A model generated the notes under the pieces. It saw nothing but the letters and a program-made list of their open reading frames with translations. It was not told the origin of the DNA and ran no database searches. Position numbers and translations under genes: made by a program. A stretch of DNA of 64,000 nucleotides from assembly GCF_007679965.1 (NCBI RefSeq), contig NZ_VEHL01000006.1:62001-126000 (forward strand), read 5' to 3'. This DNA is from Bordetella genomosp. 13 (GTDB taxonomy: Bacteria > Pseudomonadota > Gammaproteobacteria > Burkholderiales > Burkholderiaceae_B). Shown here one piece after another: positions 19,406 through 27,729 of this stretch (position 1 is the stretch's first letter; each line of letters starts with the position of its first letter).

Positions 19406-19802
19406 GGATGACCGGAGAAATGAGTCAGTGAAAGCACGCGCGCCGCCAGGGACGCACTCGCAGCCCGGGGCCTGGGCCGAGGCGCGCCGGGGCCGGTGCG
19501 GCGCAAGGGCGGCAGACCGGCAAAACCGCCTAGATCATAGCGTGAATTGATGTCCGAAGCCGTCCGCGCGGCAGTGCCCGGGGCCATGTCCGGACTGGTG
19601 GATGTCAGATCTCGCGGGGGGCGGATCGTTCGCGGATGCCCGGTTCCGGAAGGGGCGGCTCGTCCGCGCCGCCGGATGGCGCGTGGCCCAGGTATGCCGT
19701 GGACGGCCCGGCGCGCGCGCCGCACCGTTCAGGAGAGGGTCCGCGCGATGGCATGCGCCAAGGCCGGCGGCCCCGCCAGCGAGGCCGCCGCGCCAGGCCT
19801 CG
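19406..19802. other. 397-bp intergenic region upstream of argS, no gene seen
   Basis: It separates the argS start from the 3' end of the Bug receptor gene. Frames running through it are low-complexity Arg/Ala/Gly and look like GC-rich shadow frames. The argS side should hold the argS promoter (candidate -10 at 19534-19539, minus strand, with no good -35). There is no strong terminator for the Bug gene, only GC-rich partial inverted repeats near 19763-19795. Confidence 0.5.
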
Positions 19803-20765
19803 CTACTCGGCCTGGATGCCGCTGCGCTGCACGACGGGGCGCCACTTCTCGATCTCGGCGCGCAGGAAGCGGTTGAACTCGTCGGGCGTGGAGGCCACCG
19901 GCGACATGCCCAGCTCGGCAAGCTTGGCGCGCATCGAGGCCGCGGCCAGCACGGCCGCGGTGTTGTCGCGGATGTCCGCCAGCACCGGCTGCGGCGTACC
20001 CGCCGGCGCGATCAGTCCGAACATGCTGCCGACCTCGAATCCCTTGAACGTCTCGGCCACCGTGGGGATGTCCGGATAGGCCGGGTCGCGCCGCGGCGAG
20101 GCCAGCGCGATGATCTTCAGGCGTCCGCTCTTGACCAGCGGCAGCGCGGACTGCAGGACGTCGAACATGATGTCCACCTGTCCGCCGATCAGGTCGGTCT
20201 GGGCGGGGCTGCTGCCCTTGTACGGCACGTGCACGATGTCCACGCCCGCGACGTTCTTGAACAGCTCGCCCGCCAGGTGGGTGGACGTGCCGGCGCCGGG
20301 CGAGGCATACGAGAGCTTGCCGGGCTGCTTGCGGGCCGCCTCGACCAATTGCGGCACGGTGCTGAACGGCGCATCCGCGCGCGCCACCAGCACCAGCTTG
20401 GAATCGACCAGCTGCGTCACGCCCGTCAGGTCGCGCAGGGTGTCGTAGGACATGGAGCGGCGCACCAGCGGGTTGATGGTGAAGGCGCTGTTGACGATGC
20501 CGATGGCCTGGCCGTCCGCGGCCGCCTTGGCCACCTGGTCGGCCCCGATCATGGTGCCGGCGCCGGGCTTGTTCTCGACGATGACGGGCTGCTTCCAGCG
20601 CGCCTGCAGGCCCTCGGCGAGCAGGCGGGCCAGCGCGTCGGTCGGCCCGCCCGGCGGGAACGGCACGATCAGGCGTACGGGCCCGTTGGGGTAGGCCTGC
20701 GCCGCCGGCATGCCGGCGATGATGACTGCCGCGGCGCACAGCGCCGCGCTCAGGATACGTTTCAC
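19803..20765 (-). CDS. Bug-family periplasmic receptor of a tripartite tricarboxylate-type transporter
   Basis: 320-residue extracytoplasmic solute receptor of the TctC/Bug family. Signal peptide AALCAAAVIIAGMPAAQA then YPNGPVRLIVPFPPGGPTDALARLLAEGL, the family-defining N-terminal block. VIVENKPGAGTMIGADQVAKAAADG follows and HVPYKGSSPAQTDLIGGQVDIMFD lines the ligand cleft. The start is taken as GTG 20765 because AGAGGAGACACC precedes it; the longer ATG frame has no signal-peptide logic. No TctA/TctB membrane genes are adjacent, which is common for the many orphan Bugs of Bordetella and Achromobacter. It lies 52 bp after the TauD-type dioxygenase gene, so they are probably co-transcribed. Confidence 0.9.
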   Translation of the reverse strand: MKRILSAALCAAAVIIAGMPAAQAYPNGPVRLIVPFPPGGPTDALARLLAEGLQARWKQPVIVENKPGAGTMIGADQVAKAAADGQAIGIVNSAFTINPLVRRSMSYDTLRDLTGVTQLVDSKLVLVARADAPFSTVPQLVEAARKQPGKLSYASPGAGTSTHLAGELFKNVAGVDIVHVPYKGSSPAQTDLIGGQVDIMFDVLQSALPLVKSGRLKIIALASPRRDPAYPDIPTVAETFKGFEVGSMFGLIAPAGTPQPVLADIRDNTAAVLAAASMRAKLAELGMSPVASTPDEFNRFLRAEIEKWRPVVQRSGIQAE

Positions 20766-20817
20766 GGTGTCTCCTCTGCCGCTGATGCGGCTTGTTCTGT
20801 GGGTACTGCTTGAAAGT

Positions 20818-21672
20818 TCAGGCATCCAGGGTTGTGGTGCGGCGCAGCTCGCGGCGGGCCGACAGGTCGAAGGCGCGGCCGCGGTGCAGCGTGCTGCGGT
20901 TGTCCCAGATCACCAGGTCGGCGGGCTGCCAGACGTGGCGGTAGACGAAGCGCGGCTGCGTGGCGTGCTCCAGCAGGTCCATCAGCAGCAGGCGGCCCTC
21001 GGCCACCGACAATTGCACGACGTGGCTGGCGTGCGCGCCGATGAACAGCATCTCGCGGCCGCTGCCGGCATGGCGGCGCACCAGCGGCCACACGGCCGAC
21101 GGAATGGCCCGGCGCTGTTCTTCCGTGTAGTCGGTGTCGCCCAGCAGGAAGCGCGAATGCAGCGCGTAGTGCTCGGCCGAAAGGCCCGCCAGCCTGCGCT
21201 TCTGGGGCTCGGGCAGGGCATCGTAGGCCGCCCGCATGTCCGCGAACTCGGTTTCGCCGCCCTCGTCCGGCAGCACCACCGCGTGCAGCATCGAATAGCG
21301 CGCCGCGGGCGCCTGGAAGGAACTGTCGCTGTGCCACAGCTGGTTAGCCAGGTTGCCCACGATCTTGCGGTGGTTGCGGTCGGCCACCTGCCCGTCCTCG
21401 GCCACGTTCGAAATGTCGAGCAGTTCGTCATGCTGCAGCCGGGTGGCGGATTTCGACGCTTTTTTGAAACCGAGGTCCAATTCTCCGAACGTCCGCGCGA
21501 AGCGCAGCTGCTGGTCGGGCGTCAGCGCCTGGCCGCGGAAGACCAGCACCGCATGCTCGTCCATGGCCCGGTCGATTGCGGAAACCTGGTCGCCGTCCAA
21601 GGGCTGCGACAGATCGATGCCCGTGGCATGGGCGGCGAAGCCCGGCTGTATGGGCGCCAGCGTTAGACTCAT
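20818..21672 (-). CDS. TauD/TfdA-family Fe(II)/2-oxoglutarate dioxygenase
   Basis: 284-residue dioxygenase that hydroxylates a substrate using O2 and 2-oxoglutarate. The facial triad is visible: H114-x-D116 in QLWHSDSSF and the distal H263 in STLHRGRAFD. An arginine further on (RRELRRTTTL) is placed to bind the 2-oxoglutarate carboxylate. Family members release sulfite from taurine or open 2,4-D; a FAARTFGELDL-like stretch (FARTFGELDLGF) is shared with the TfdA/alpha-ketoglutarate 2,4-D group. Start at the second ATG (21672), since the first overlaps the GGAGG ribosome-binding sequence. Divergent from an IclR regulator. Substrate unknown. Confidence 0.87.
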   Translation of the reverse strand: MSLTLAPIQPGFAAHATGIDLSQPLDGDQVSAIDRAMDEHAVLVFRGQALTPDQQLRFARTFGELDLGFKKASKSATRLQHDELLDISNVAEDGQVADRNHRKIVGNLANQLWHSDSSFQAPAARYSMLHAVVLPDEGGETEFADMRAAYDALPEPQKRRLAGLSAEHYALHSRFLLGDTDYTEEQRRAIPSAVWPLVRRHAGSGREMLFIGAHASHVVQLSVAEGRLLLMDLLEHATQPRFVYRHVWQPADLVIWDNRSTLHRGRAFDLSARRELRRTTTLDA

Positions 21673-21802
21673 GTCATCCTCCATATTATGGAACTCAGTT
21701 TTATTATATTTACTTGTCTCGCCGCAATGTGGACCATTTTCCTAAGGGGAATCCCGTAAAATGAAACCGCCCCGGCCGTCCGGCCCATTTTCAGGAATCG
21801 AC

Positions 21803-22606
21803 ATGCAAGACACCCCGTCCGGCGCGGAACTGGCGGAAGGCGAAGTGAGCGCACTGGCGCGGGGCCTGGCGGTCCTGCGTTTCATCGGCGGGCACGAGAG
21901 CCCCGCCACGCTGAAGGAAATCTCGGAAGGCACCGGCATTCCGAAGGCGACCGCGTTGCGCCTGACGGGCACGCTGCTGGCGGCCGGGCTGTTGCGCCGT
22001 CCGCCGGGCTCCGAGCGCTACGCACTGGGGCCGGGCATCATGGCGCTGAGCAATGCATACCTGTCACGCATCGACCTGCGCGCCGAGGCGCGCGCGCCCA
22101 TGCGCGCCTTCGCCGAGGAGGCGGGCGTCACCGTGCATCTGGGCACGCGCGATCGTCTGGACATGGTGCTGCTGGAATCCGTGCGGCCGGCCTCCGCGGC
22201 CATCGTCATGCGCATCGGCATCGGCGCACGGCTGGGCCTGGCCACGTCGGCCTCGGGCCGCGCCTATCTGGCCGGCCTGCCGGAAGACGAGCGCAGCCGC
22301 CTCATAGACAGCCTGCGGGTCGGCCTGGACGACCGCTGGCCCACGCTGGCGGCCCCGCTGCAGCAGGCCCTGGCGCAATACCAGGAGGTGGGCTACGTCG
22401 CCTCGTTCGGCGAGTGGCATCCCGACGTGAATGCGGTGGCCACGCCGCTGGTGATGCCGGACGGCGAGATCTATGCGCTCAATTGCGGCGGCCCCGCGTT
22501 CAAGCTGCCGCCCCAGGTGCTGTGCGACGAGGTGGCCCCGCGCCTGCTGGCCTGCGCGCGCGCCATCATGGACGGCATCGGCGCCACGCCGCCGTCCGCG
22601 GGCTGA
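21803..22606 (+). CDS. IclR-family transcriptional regulator
   Basis: 267-residue regulator with an N-terminal winged helix (ALARGLAVLRFIGGHESPATLKEISEGTGIPKATALRLTGTLLAAGLL, about residues 17-63) and a C-terminal GAF-like effector domain (RIDLRAEARAPMRAFAEEAGVTVHLGTRDRLDMVLLE, later GLATSASGRAYLAG). Start 21803 has CAGGAATCGAC upstream; an ATG at 21761 (adding 14 residues) is also possible with AAGGGG farther away. The AT-rich 130-bp divergent region with the TauD-type gene is a probable operator. It most likely controls the dioxygenase - Bug pair. Confidence 0.88.
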   Translation: MQDTPSGAELAEGEVSALARGLAVLRFIGGHESPATLKEISEGTGIPKATALRLTGTLLAAGLLRRPPGSERYALGPGIMALSNAYLSRIDLRAEARAPMRAFAEEAGVTVHLGTRDRLDMVLLESVRPASAAIVMRIGIGARLGLATSASGRAYLAGLPEDERSRLIDSLRVGLDDRWPTLAAPLQQALAQYQEVGYVASFGEWHPDVNAVATPLVMPDGEIYALNCGGPAFKLPPQVLCDEVAPRLLACARAIMDGIGATPPSAG

Positions 22607-22685
22607 CGGCGCGGCGCGCAGGCTGGCAGCCCCGCACGGGCTGAGGTAGTGTACGGACTTGTAGTGTCCCTCAGGAGAAGACGAC

Positions 22686-23036
22686 ATGCTGGTCACTTTC
22701 CATTCCAAGGCCGTCGCGGACGTCCTGATGCGCAGCGACGACGTAGGCCCGCTGCTGATCGCCGCCGGCAAATCCTTCGGCGACAAGATTCCCGAACGCG
22801 GCGTGTTCACCCGCGAGCAGCTGCCGGCCGCCATCGCCGGCCTGCAGCGCGCCATCCAGGCCGACAGCGGCCACGGCGAGCCCGACGACGACGAGCGCGA
22901 TCCCGACAAGCCACCGGTCCATCCCGTGGACCAGCCCGTCGCCCTGCGCAACCGCGCGTTCCCGCTGCTGGACATGATGCGCAAGTCGCTGGAAGCCGGC
23001 GAGGACATCACCTGGGAAACGTCGCGGGGGTGGTAG
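22686..23036 (+). CDS. DUF1840-family protein
   Basis: 116-residue cytosolic protein with the DUF1840 pattern: LVTFHSKAVADVLMRSDDVGPLLIAAGK at the N-terminus, ERGVFTREQLPAAIAGLQRAI in the middle, a variable acidic stretch (GEPDDDERDPDKP) and a conserved C-terminal RAFPLLDMMRKSLEAGEDITWETSRGW. The family is widespread in betaproteobacteria and has no known function. A CAGGAG ribosome-binding site lies at 22672-22677 and the ATG at 22686. It does not seem to be in an operon with its neighbours. Confidence 0.85.
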   Translation: MLVTFHSKAVADVLMRSDDVGPLLIAAGKSFGDKIPERGVFTREQLPAAIAGLQRAIQADSGHGEPDDDERDPDKPPVHPVDQPVALRNRAFPLLDMMRKSLEAGEDITWETSRGW

Positions 23037-23158
23037 GCCGCGCCGTGCGAGGCGGGCGGGTCCCGAGGACCGGCGCGGCAATGTCGCAGCGCCGACATTC
23101 GATGGCGGCGTTTTGCCTCATACTTTCCACCCCGCCACACGACGCCAGGAGCCCCATC

Positions 23159-23476
23159 ATGCGCAGCGACGTTACCGTGATCTTCGATGCCCGCCACACG
23201 GTCGACCTGTCGGTCGACGTCGACCCGTCCCCGCAACGCGCGACCCAGGCGCGCGACTGGTTCGAAAGCGCCTGGGAAACGCTGGGCTGCGAGCCCCTGC
23301 GCCCCAGCGGCAAGGTGCTGCTGCTGGACAAGATCATGGGCGTGGCGGACGCCCTGGGCTACGACACGCTGAAGAACGACGAGAAGGAATCGCGCGAATT
23401 CGCCGAACAGGCGGCGCTGGCGCTCGGCAAGGCGCGCATCACGGTGGACCTGCCGGGGCTGACGGTCGGGTACTGA
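23159..23476 (+). CDS. Hypothetical protein (105 aa)
   Basis: I do not recognise the family. The chosen ATG has CCAGGAGCCC just upstream. The product is acidic, has no signal peptide or membrane segment, and alternates short beta-like stretches (VTVIFDARHTVDLSVDVD; ARITVDLPGLTVGY) with helical, charged segments (RATQARDWFESAWETLG; ESREFAEQAALALGKA). The upstream in-frame extension to 22649 overlaps the DUF1840 gene and is not coding. It ends 12 bp before the convergent permease stop at 23488. Codon use is like the surrounding genes, so it is probably real. Confidence 0.65.
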   Translation: MRSDVTVIFDARHTVDLSVDVDPSPQRATQARDWFESAWETLGCEPLRPSGKVLLLDKIMGVADALGYDTLKNDEKESREFAEQAALALGKARITVDLPGLTVGY

Positions 23477-23487
23477 CGCCCCGTCCC

Positions 23488-24288
23488 CTACCGTATCCCC
23501 GCCCGCATGAACGACTGCACGAACTGACGCTGGAACAGCAGGAAGGCCACCAGCAGCGGCGCGGCGGACAGCAGGGTCGCGGCGGTGATCACCGACCAGT
23601 CGATGCCCTGGTCGGATGACGAGAACACCTGCAGCCCGACGGTCAGCGGACGCGACTCTACCGAGTCGGTGATGATCAACGGCCACAGGAAGTTGTTCCA
23701 GTGGTAGCTGACCGACACCAGGCCATAGGCCACGTACACGGGCCGCGCCAGCGGCACGTACACCTTCCACAGGATCTGCAGCGGCCCCGCGCCCTCGACG
23801 CGCGCGGCGTCTTCCAGTTCGCGCGGCACCGTCTTGAAGGTCTGGCGCATCAGGAAGATGCCGAAGGCCGACGCGAAATACGGCAGGCCGACGGCGAACA
23901 CCGTGTCGCGCACGCCCAGCAGCGTCATGGTGCGATAGTTCTCGACCAGCAGCGCGTCGGGCATCACCATCAGCTGCACCAGCACCAGCAGGAACAGCGT
24001 GTCGCGGCCCCGGAAGGCGAAGCGCGCGAAGGCGTAGGCCGCCAGCGTGCACAGCACGAATTGCGCGCCCGTCACCATGGTGACCAGCAGGAAGGTGTTG
24101 AGGAAATACCGCGCGAAGGGCGCGGAGTGCCAGGCGCGCGCGAAGTTCTCCAGCGTCAGCGGCGCCAGCAGGTCGAAGCGCGTGGCGTACGCGGCAGGAT
24201 GAAAGGCGGCCCATGCGGCATAGGCCAGCGGCACGATCCACAACAGGCCCAGCAACCACGCGCCCAGGGTGTCCAGCGTACGGTTCAT
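23488..24288 (-). CDS. ugpE: UgpE-type ABC transporter permease
   Basis: 266-residue inner-membrane permease with six predicted helices and the cytoplasmic EAA loop ELEDAARVEGAGPLQILWKVYVPLARP (about residues 169-195) that docks on the ATPase. It resembles CUT1-family MalG/UgpE permeases. Its ATG overlaps the stop of the preceding permease by the ATGA arrangement (24285-24288), which means translational coupling. It is the last gene of the ugp-like operon. The sn-glycerol-3-phosphate/glycerophosphodiester assignment rests on the GpdQ-type phosphodiesterase upstream. Confidence 0.82.
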   Translation of the reverse strand: MNRTLDTLGAWLLGLLWIVPLAYAAWAAFHPAAYATRFDLLAPLTLENFARAWHSAPFARYFLNTFLLVTMVTGAQFVLCTLAAYAFARFAFRGRDTLFLLVLVQLMVMPDALLVENYRTMTLLGVRDTVFAVGLPYFASAFGIFLMRQTFKTVPRELEDAARVEGAGPLQILWKVYVPLARPVYVAYGLVSVSYHWNNFLWPLIITDSVESRPLTVGLQVFSSSDQGIDWSVITAATLLSAAPLLVAFLLFQRQFVQSFMRAGIR

Positions 24289-25178
24289 TGGTAGTGCGTC
24301 CTGCGGTCGAGCCAGCGGAACTTGGCCAGCGTCACCAGGGCCAGCACGCCCAGCAGCACCACGGTCAGCGCGCTGGCGTAGGCGGTGTCCCAGAAGCTGA
24401 AGCCCACCTGGTAGATGTAGTACAGCAGCAGTGTGCTGGCGTTGTCGGGGCCGCCGCGCGTCATCACCACCACGTGGTCGACCATGCGCACGGCGTTGAT
24501 CAGCGCGTTGACCAGCACGAATAGCGTGGTGGGCATCAGCAGCGGCCACAGCACGCGGCGGAAGTACTGCCAGCGCGACGCACCTTCGAGCATCGCGGCC
24601 TCGCGCAGCGAGGTCGACATCGATTGCAGCGCCGCCAGATAGAAGATCATGAAGAAGCCGGCCTCTTTCCACACGGTGACCAGCATCAGCGCGGGCAAGG
24701 CAGTGTCGCGGTTGCCCAGCCAATTGGGGCCGGGCAGGCCGAACACCTGCATCACCTGCGCGATCAGGCCGTACTGCGGCGTGTAGAAGAACAGCCAGAT
24801 GTTGGCCACGGCCACCATGGGCAGCACCGTGGGCGTGAAGTAGGCCATGCGCAGGAAGCCGCGGCCGGCCAGCTTGCGGTCGACCCACAGCGCCATGGCC
24901 AGCGCCACGCCGATAGACACGGGCACGGTCACCAGCGCGAACCCCAGGTTGTTCCACAGCGCCTGCCAGAACACCGGGTCGTCGCGCAGCGCGGCGTAAT
25001 TGTCCAGCCCCACGAAGCGCGCCGGGCGGTTGGCCTTGGGCGTGCTGAAGAAGCTGTGCCAGATGGTGGCCAGCGCGGGATAGTGCGTGAAGGCGGCCAG
25101 CAGCACGATGGACGGCAGCAGCATCAGCCAGGCATACACCTGGGCCATGCCGTTGCCCGCGGATCCGCGCGTTGCCAT
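24285..25178 (-). CDS. ugpA: UgpA-type ABC transporter permease
   Basis: 297-residue CUT1-family permease: N-terminal helix AWLMLLPSIVLLAAFTHYPALATIWHSF, the segment FVGLDNYAALRDDPVFWQALWNNLGFALV typical of MalF/UgpA N-termini, and the EAA loop LREAAMLEGASRWQYFRRVLWPLLMPT (about 215-241). It pairs with UgpE to form the translocation pore. It begins 18 bp after the binding-protein stop and overlaps ugpE by 4 bp. Confidence 0.84.
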   Translation of the reverse strand: MATRGSAGNGMAQVYAWLMLLPSIVLLAAFTHYPALATIWHSFFSTPKANRPARFVGLDNYAALRDDPVFWQALWNNLGFALVTVPVSIGVALAMALWVDRKLAGRGFLRMAYFTPTVLPMVAVANIWLFFYTPQYGLIAQVMQVFGLPGPNWLGNRDTALPALMLVTVWKEAGFFMIFYLAALQSMSTSLREAAMLEGASRWQYFRRVLWPLLMPTTLFVLVNALINAVRMVDHVVVMTRGGPDNASTLLLYYIYQVGFSFWDTAYASALTVVLLGVLALVTLAKFRWLDRRTHYQ

Positions 25179-25196
25179 GGCCGCCCCCTCCCTGCC

Positions 25197-26492
25197 TTAC
25201 TTGTACGGGCGCAGGATGCGCTCGGCTTCGCGCTGCGCGTCCGTCAGCGCCTGCTTCGGCGTCTTCGCGCCCGTCAGCGCGGCCTGCAGCGCGTCGTTCA
25301 GCACCTTGGTGACGCGCTGGTTCTCGTGCGTGGAGAACTCGGCCACGCTGACGTCCAGCTGGTCGCGCGCGACTTCGGCGGCGGGCACGTCCTTCACGTA
25401 CTGCTTCATTTTCTCGGTCTGCCAGGCCGCAGGCGTGACGGCCACGTAGCCGGTGGCGATGCTCCAGTCGGCGGCGCGCTCGGGCGTGGTGGCCCACTTC
25501 GCGAACTTGACCGCGGCCTGCTGCTGCGCCGGCGTGGCCTTCTTGAAGACGTAGAAGTTGCCGCCGCCCGTCGGGCTGCCGCCGCGCTTGCTCTTGGGCA
25601 TCATCGCCACGCCGAACGGGAACTTGGCGTTGGCGCGGATGTTGGTCAGGTTGCCCGTGGTGGTCCAGACAATGGCGGCCTTCTTCTCCAGGAAGTCCTT
25701 GGGCGTGGTGCCCCAGTCGATGGTGCCCTTGGGCATCACGCCGTGCTTGTAGGCCAGGTCATGCCAGAACTCGGCGGCCTGGACCACGCCCGGCTTGTCC
25801 AGGTGGACCTCGTTGCCGGCCTCGTTCATCAGGATGGCGTCGTTGGGCGTGGTCAGCGCCTGGAACAGCCAGTAGGCGAAGGCGCCGCCCGAGGGGATCT
25901 CGATGCCCCACTGCGTGACGTTGCCCGAGGCGTCCTTCTTGGTCAACTTGCCCGCGTACTCGACCAGCTCCTGCCAGGTGGCGGGCGCGCGCTCGGGGTC
26001 CAGGCCCGCTTCCTTGAAGAGCTCCTTGTTGTAGTACATGACGATGGTGGATCGCTGGAACGGCACGCCCCACACGTGGCCGCCGGTGCGGCTGTTCTGC
26101 ATGAAGGCGTCGTAGAAGCCGCCCAGCCACTTCTTGTCCTCTTCGCTCCTGGCGACCGAATCGATGGGCACGATGGCGTCTTCGTCGATCAGCGTGAACA
26201 TGTCGGTGGACAGCAGCACGGCCAGCTGCGGCGGCGTGCCGCCCTTCTGCGCCGTCAGCGCCTTGGCCACGGAGTCCTGGTACGAGCCCGCGTACACCGG
26301 CTTGACGCGGATGTCGGGGTTCTCGCGGTTGAACTGCTCGGCCATGCCGTCCACGATCTTGGTGACGGGACCGCCGACCGCGACCGGATAGTAGAACTCG
26401 ACTTCGACCGGCTGCTGCTGCGCCTGCGCGGGCAGCGCGACGGCGCCGTACGCAAGCGCGGCGGCCAGGGTCTTGGATACGATGCGTCGCAT
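25197..26492 (-). CDS. ugpB: UgpB-type periplasmic solute-binding protein
   Basis: 431-residue CUT1-family (type I cluster D) binding protein. Signal peptide KTLAAALAYGAVALPAQA, then VEVEFYYPVAVGGPVTKIVDGMAEQFNRENPDIRVKPVYAGSY, the arrangement of UgpB where the mature start strand is followed by a helix contacting ligand. Further GVPFQRSTIVMYYNKELFKEAGLDPERAPATWQEL is the conserved hinge segment. Start at 26492 (AAGGAAACACC upstream). By location with GpdQ its cargo is probably sn-glycerol-3-phosphate or intact glycerophosphodiesters; a sugar cannot be excluded from sequence alone. Confidence 0.83.
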   Translation of the reverse strand: MRRIVSKTLAAALAYGAVALPAQAQQQPVEVEFYYPVAVGGPVTKIVDGMAEQFNRENPDIRVKPVYAGSYQDSVAKALTAQKGGTPPQLAVLLSTDMFTLIDEDAIVPIDSVARSEEDKKWLGGFYDAFMQNSRTGGHVWGVPFQRSTIVMYYNKELFKEAGLDPERAPATWQELVEYAGKLTKKDASGNVTQWGIEIPSGGAFAYWLFQALTTPNDAILMNEAGNEVHLDKPGVVQAAEFWHDLAYKHGVMPKGTIDWGTTPKDFLEKKAAIVWTTTGNLTNIRANAKFPFGVAMMPKSKRGGSPTGGGNFYVFKKATPAQQQAAVKFAKWATTPERAADWSIATGYVAVTPAAWQTEKMKQYVKDVPAAEVARDQLDVSVAEFSTHENQRVTKVLNDALQAALTGAKTPKQALTDAQREAERILRPYK

Positions 26493-26538
26493 GAGGGTGT
26501 TTCCTTTCCGTGAGGTTCGGCGTGCCCGGCCGAGAGGT

Positions 26539-27576
26539 TCAGACTGCGGTTGCCGCCGCATCGGCGGCGAAGAAATGCTGGTGGTCTGCGTCCCACGCCA
26601 GGCCGATCCGCTGGCCCTGGCGCAGCTCGGGATGGCCCGCCATGCGCACGGCGACCAGGCTTGCGCCCAGGCGGCACTGCACGATGGAATCGGCGCCGAA
26701 GTATTCGATGGCCTGGACCATGGCCGGCTGGCCATCGCCATGCAGGCGCAGGTGCTCGGGCCGCACGCCCAGCGTGCGGGTGTCCGCCGGCACGCCGGCC
26801 AGCGCGGGTCCATGCGTGCCCGCCACCACGGCCTGGCCGTGCAGGGTGTCCAGCGCGATCAGGTTCATGGGCGGCGTGCCGATGAAGCGCGCGGCGAAGG
26901 GAGTGGCCGGCCGGGCGTACAGACCCGCGGGGGTGTCCCGCTGTTCGATGCGGCCGGCCCGCATCAGCACGACCTGGTCGGCCATGCTCATGGCCTCGGT
27001 CTGGTCGTGCGTGACGTAGACCATGGTGATGCCCAGCTCGCGCTGCAGGTTGCGGATCTCGCGGCGCATCTCGTGGCGCAGTTGCGCATCCAGGTTGGAC
27101 AGCGGCTCATCCATCAGGCACACCGGCGCTTCGGAGATGACGGCTCGGCCCAGCGCCACGCGCTGCTGCTGGCCGCCCGACAGTTGCGCGGGCCGGCGGT
27201 CCAGTAGCGCCTGCAAGCCCAGCAGGCCGGCCACGCGGTCGACACGGCGCGGAAAGTCGGCCGCGGGCTCGCGGCGCACGCGCAGGCCGAACAGCAGGTT
27301 CTCGCGCACCGTCAGGTGCGGAAACAATGCATACGTCTGGAACACCATGGAGATGCGGCGCTGCGCCGGGGCCATGCGCGTGACGTCGCGGCCGCCGATG
27401 AGGATGCGGCCCGAGGTGGGCGCGTCCAGCCCGGCGATCATGCGCAGCGTGGTCGACTTGCCGCAGCCCGACGGGCCCAACAGGGCCGTGAAGCTGCCGG
27501 ACGGCGCGCTGAAGCTGACCCCGTCGACGGCGGCCGTATCGGCATATCGCTTGGTGAGGTTTTCGAGCACGAGCAT
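26539..27576 (-). CDS. ugpC: UgpC/MalK-type ABC transporter ATPase
   Basis: 345-residue ATP-binding subunit: Walker A GPSGCGKST (34-42), Q-loop VFQTYALFPHLTV, signature LSGGQQQRVALGRA, Walker B VCLMDEPLSNLDA, H-loop YVTHDQTEAM, then a C-terminal TOBE/OB regulatory domain (GVRPEHLRLHGDG...). It energises UgpAE. First gene of the transporter operon; a LacI-type operator sits 41 bp before its start. ATGAGCATG-type context: the ATG is preceded by AAGAAAAATCCC. The binding-protein gene follows after 46 bp. Confidence 0.88.
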   Translation of the reverse strand: MLVLENLTKRYADTAAVDGVSFSAPSGSFTALLGPSGCGKSTTLRMIAGLDAPTSGRILIGGRDVTRMAPAQRRISMVFQTYALFPHLTVRENLLFGLRVRREPAADFPRRVDRVAGLLGLQALLDRRPAQLSGGQQQRVALGRAVISEAPVCLMDEPLSNLDAQLRHEMRREIRNLQRELGITMVYVTHDQTEAMSMADQVVLMRAGRIEQRDTPAGLYARPATPFAARFIGTPPMNLIALDTLHGQAVVAGTHGPALAGVPADTRTLGVRPEHLRLHGDGQPAMVQAIEYFGADSIVQCRLGASLVAVRMAGHPELRQGQRIGLAWDADHQHFFAADAAATAV

Positions 27577-27616
27577 GGGATTTTTCTTATGGGCGCGGCC
27601 CGCGCCGGGCCACGAA

Positions 27617-27630
27617 TGAAATCCTTTTCA
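27617..27630. promoter_or_regulatory. LacI-type operator upstream of the ugp-like operon
   Basis: TGAAA-tcct-TTTCA; the palindrome extends to GAATGAAA/TTTCATTC (27614-27633). The same half-sites with the same 4-bp spacing recur at 29719-29732 in front of the lacI-type gene. LacI-family operators typically have this form. Position 41-54 bp upstream of ugpC suits repression of that promoter. Confidence 0.65.
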
Positions 27631-27729
27631 TTCTGGCCAGGGAACATGACGGCGCGATGTCAGGAATGGGGGCCGCGGTCTGCGCACAACGGCTTGCAGG
27701 ACTGCGTTGCGCGACAGGCCCGCGCGACG

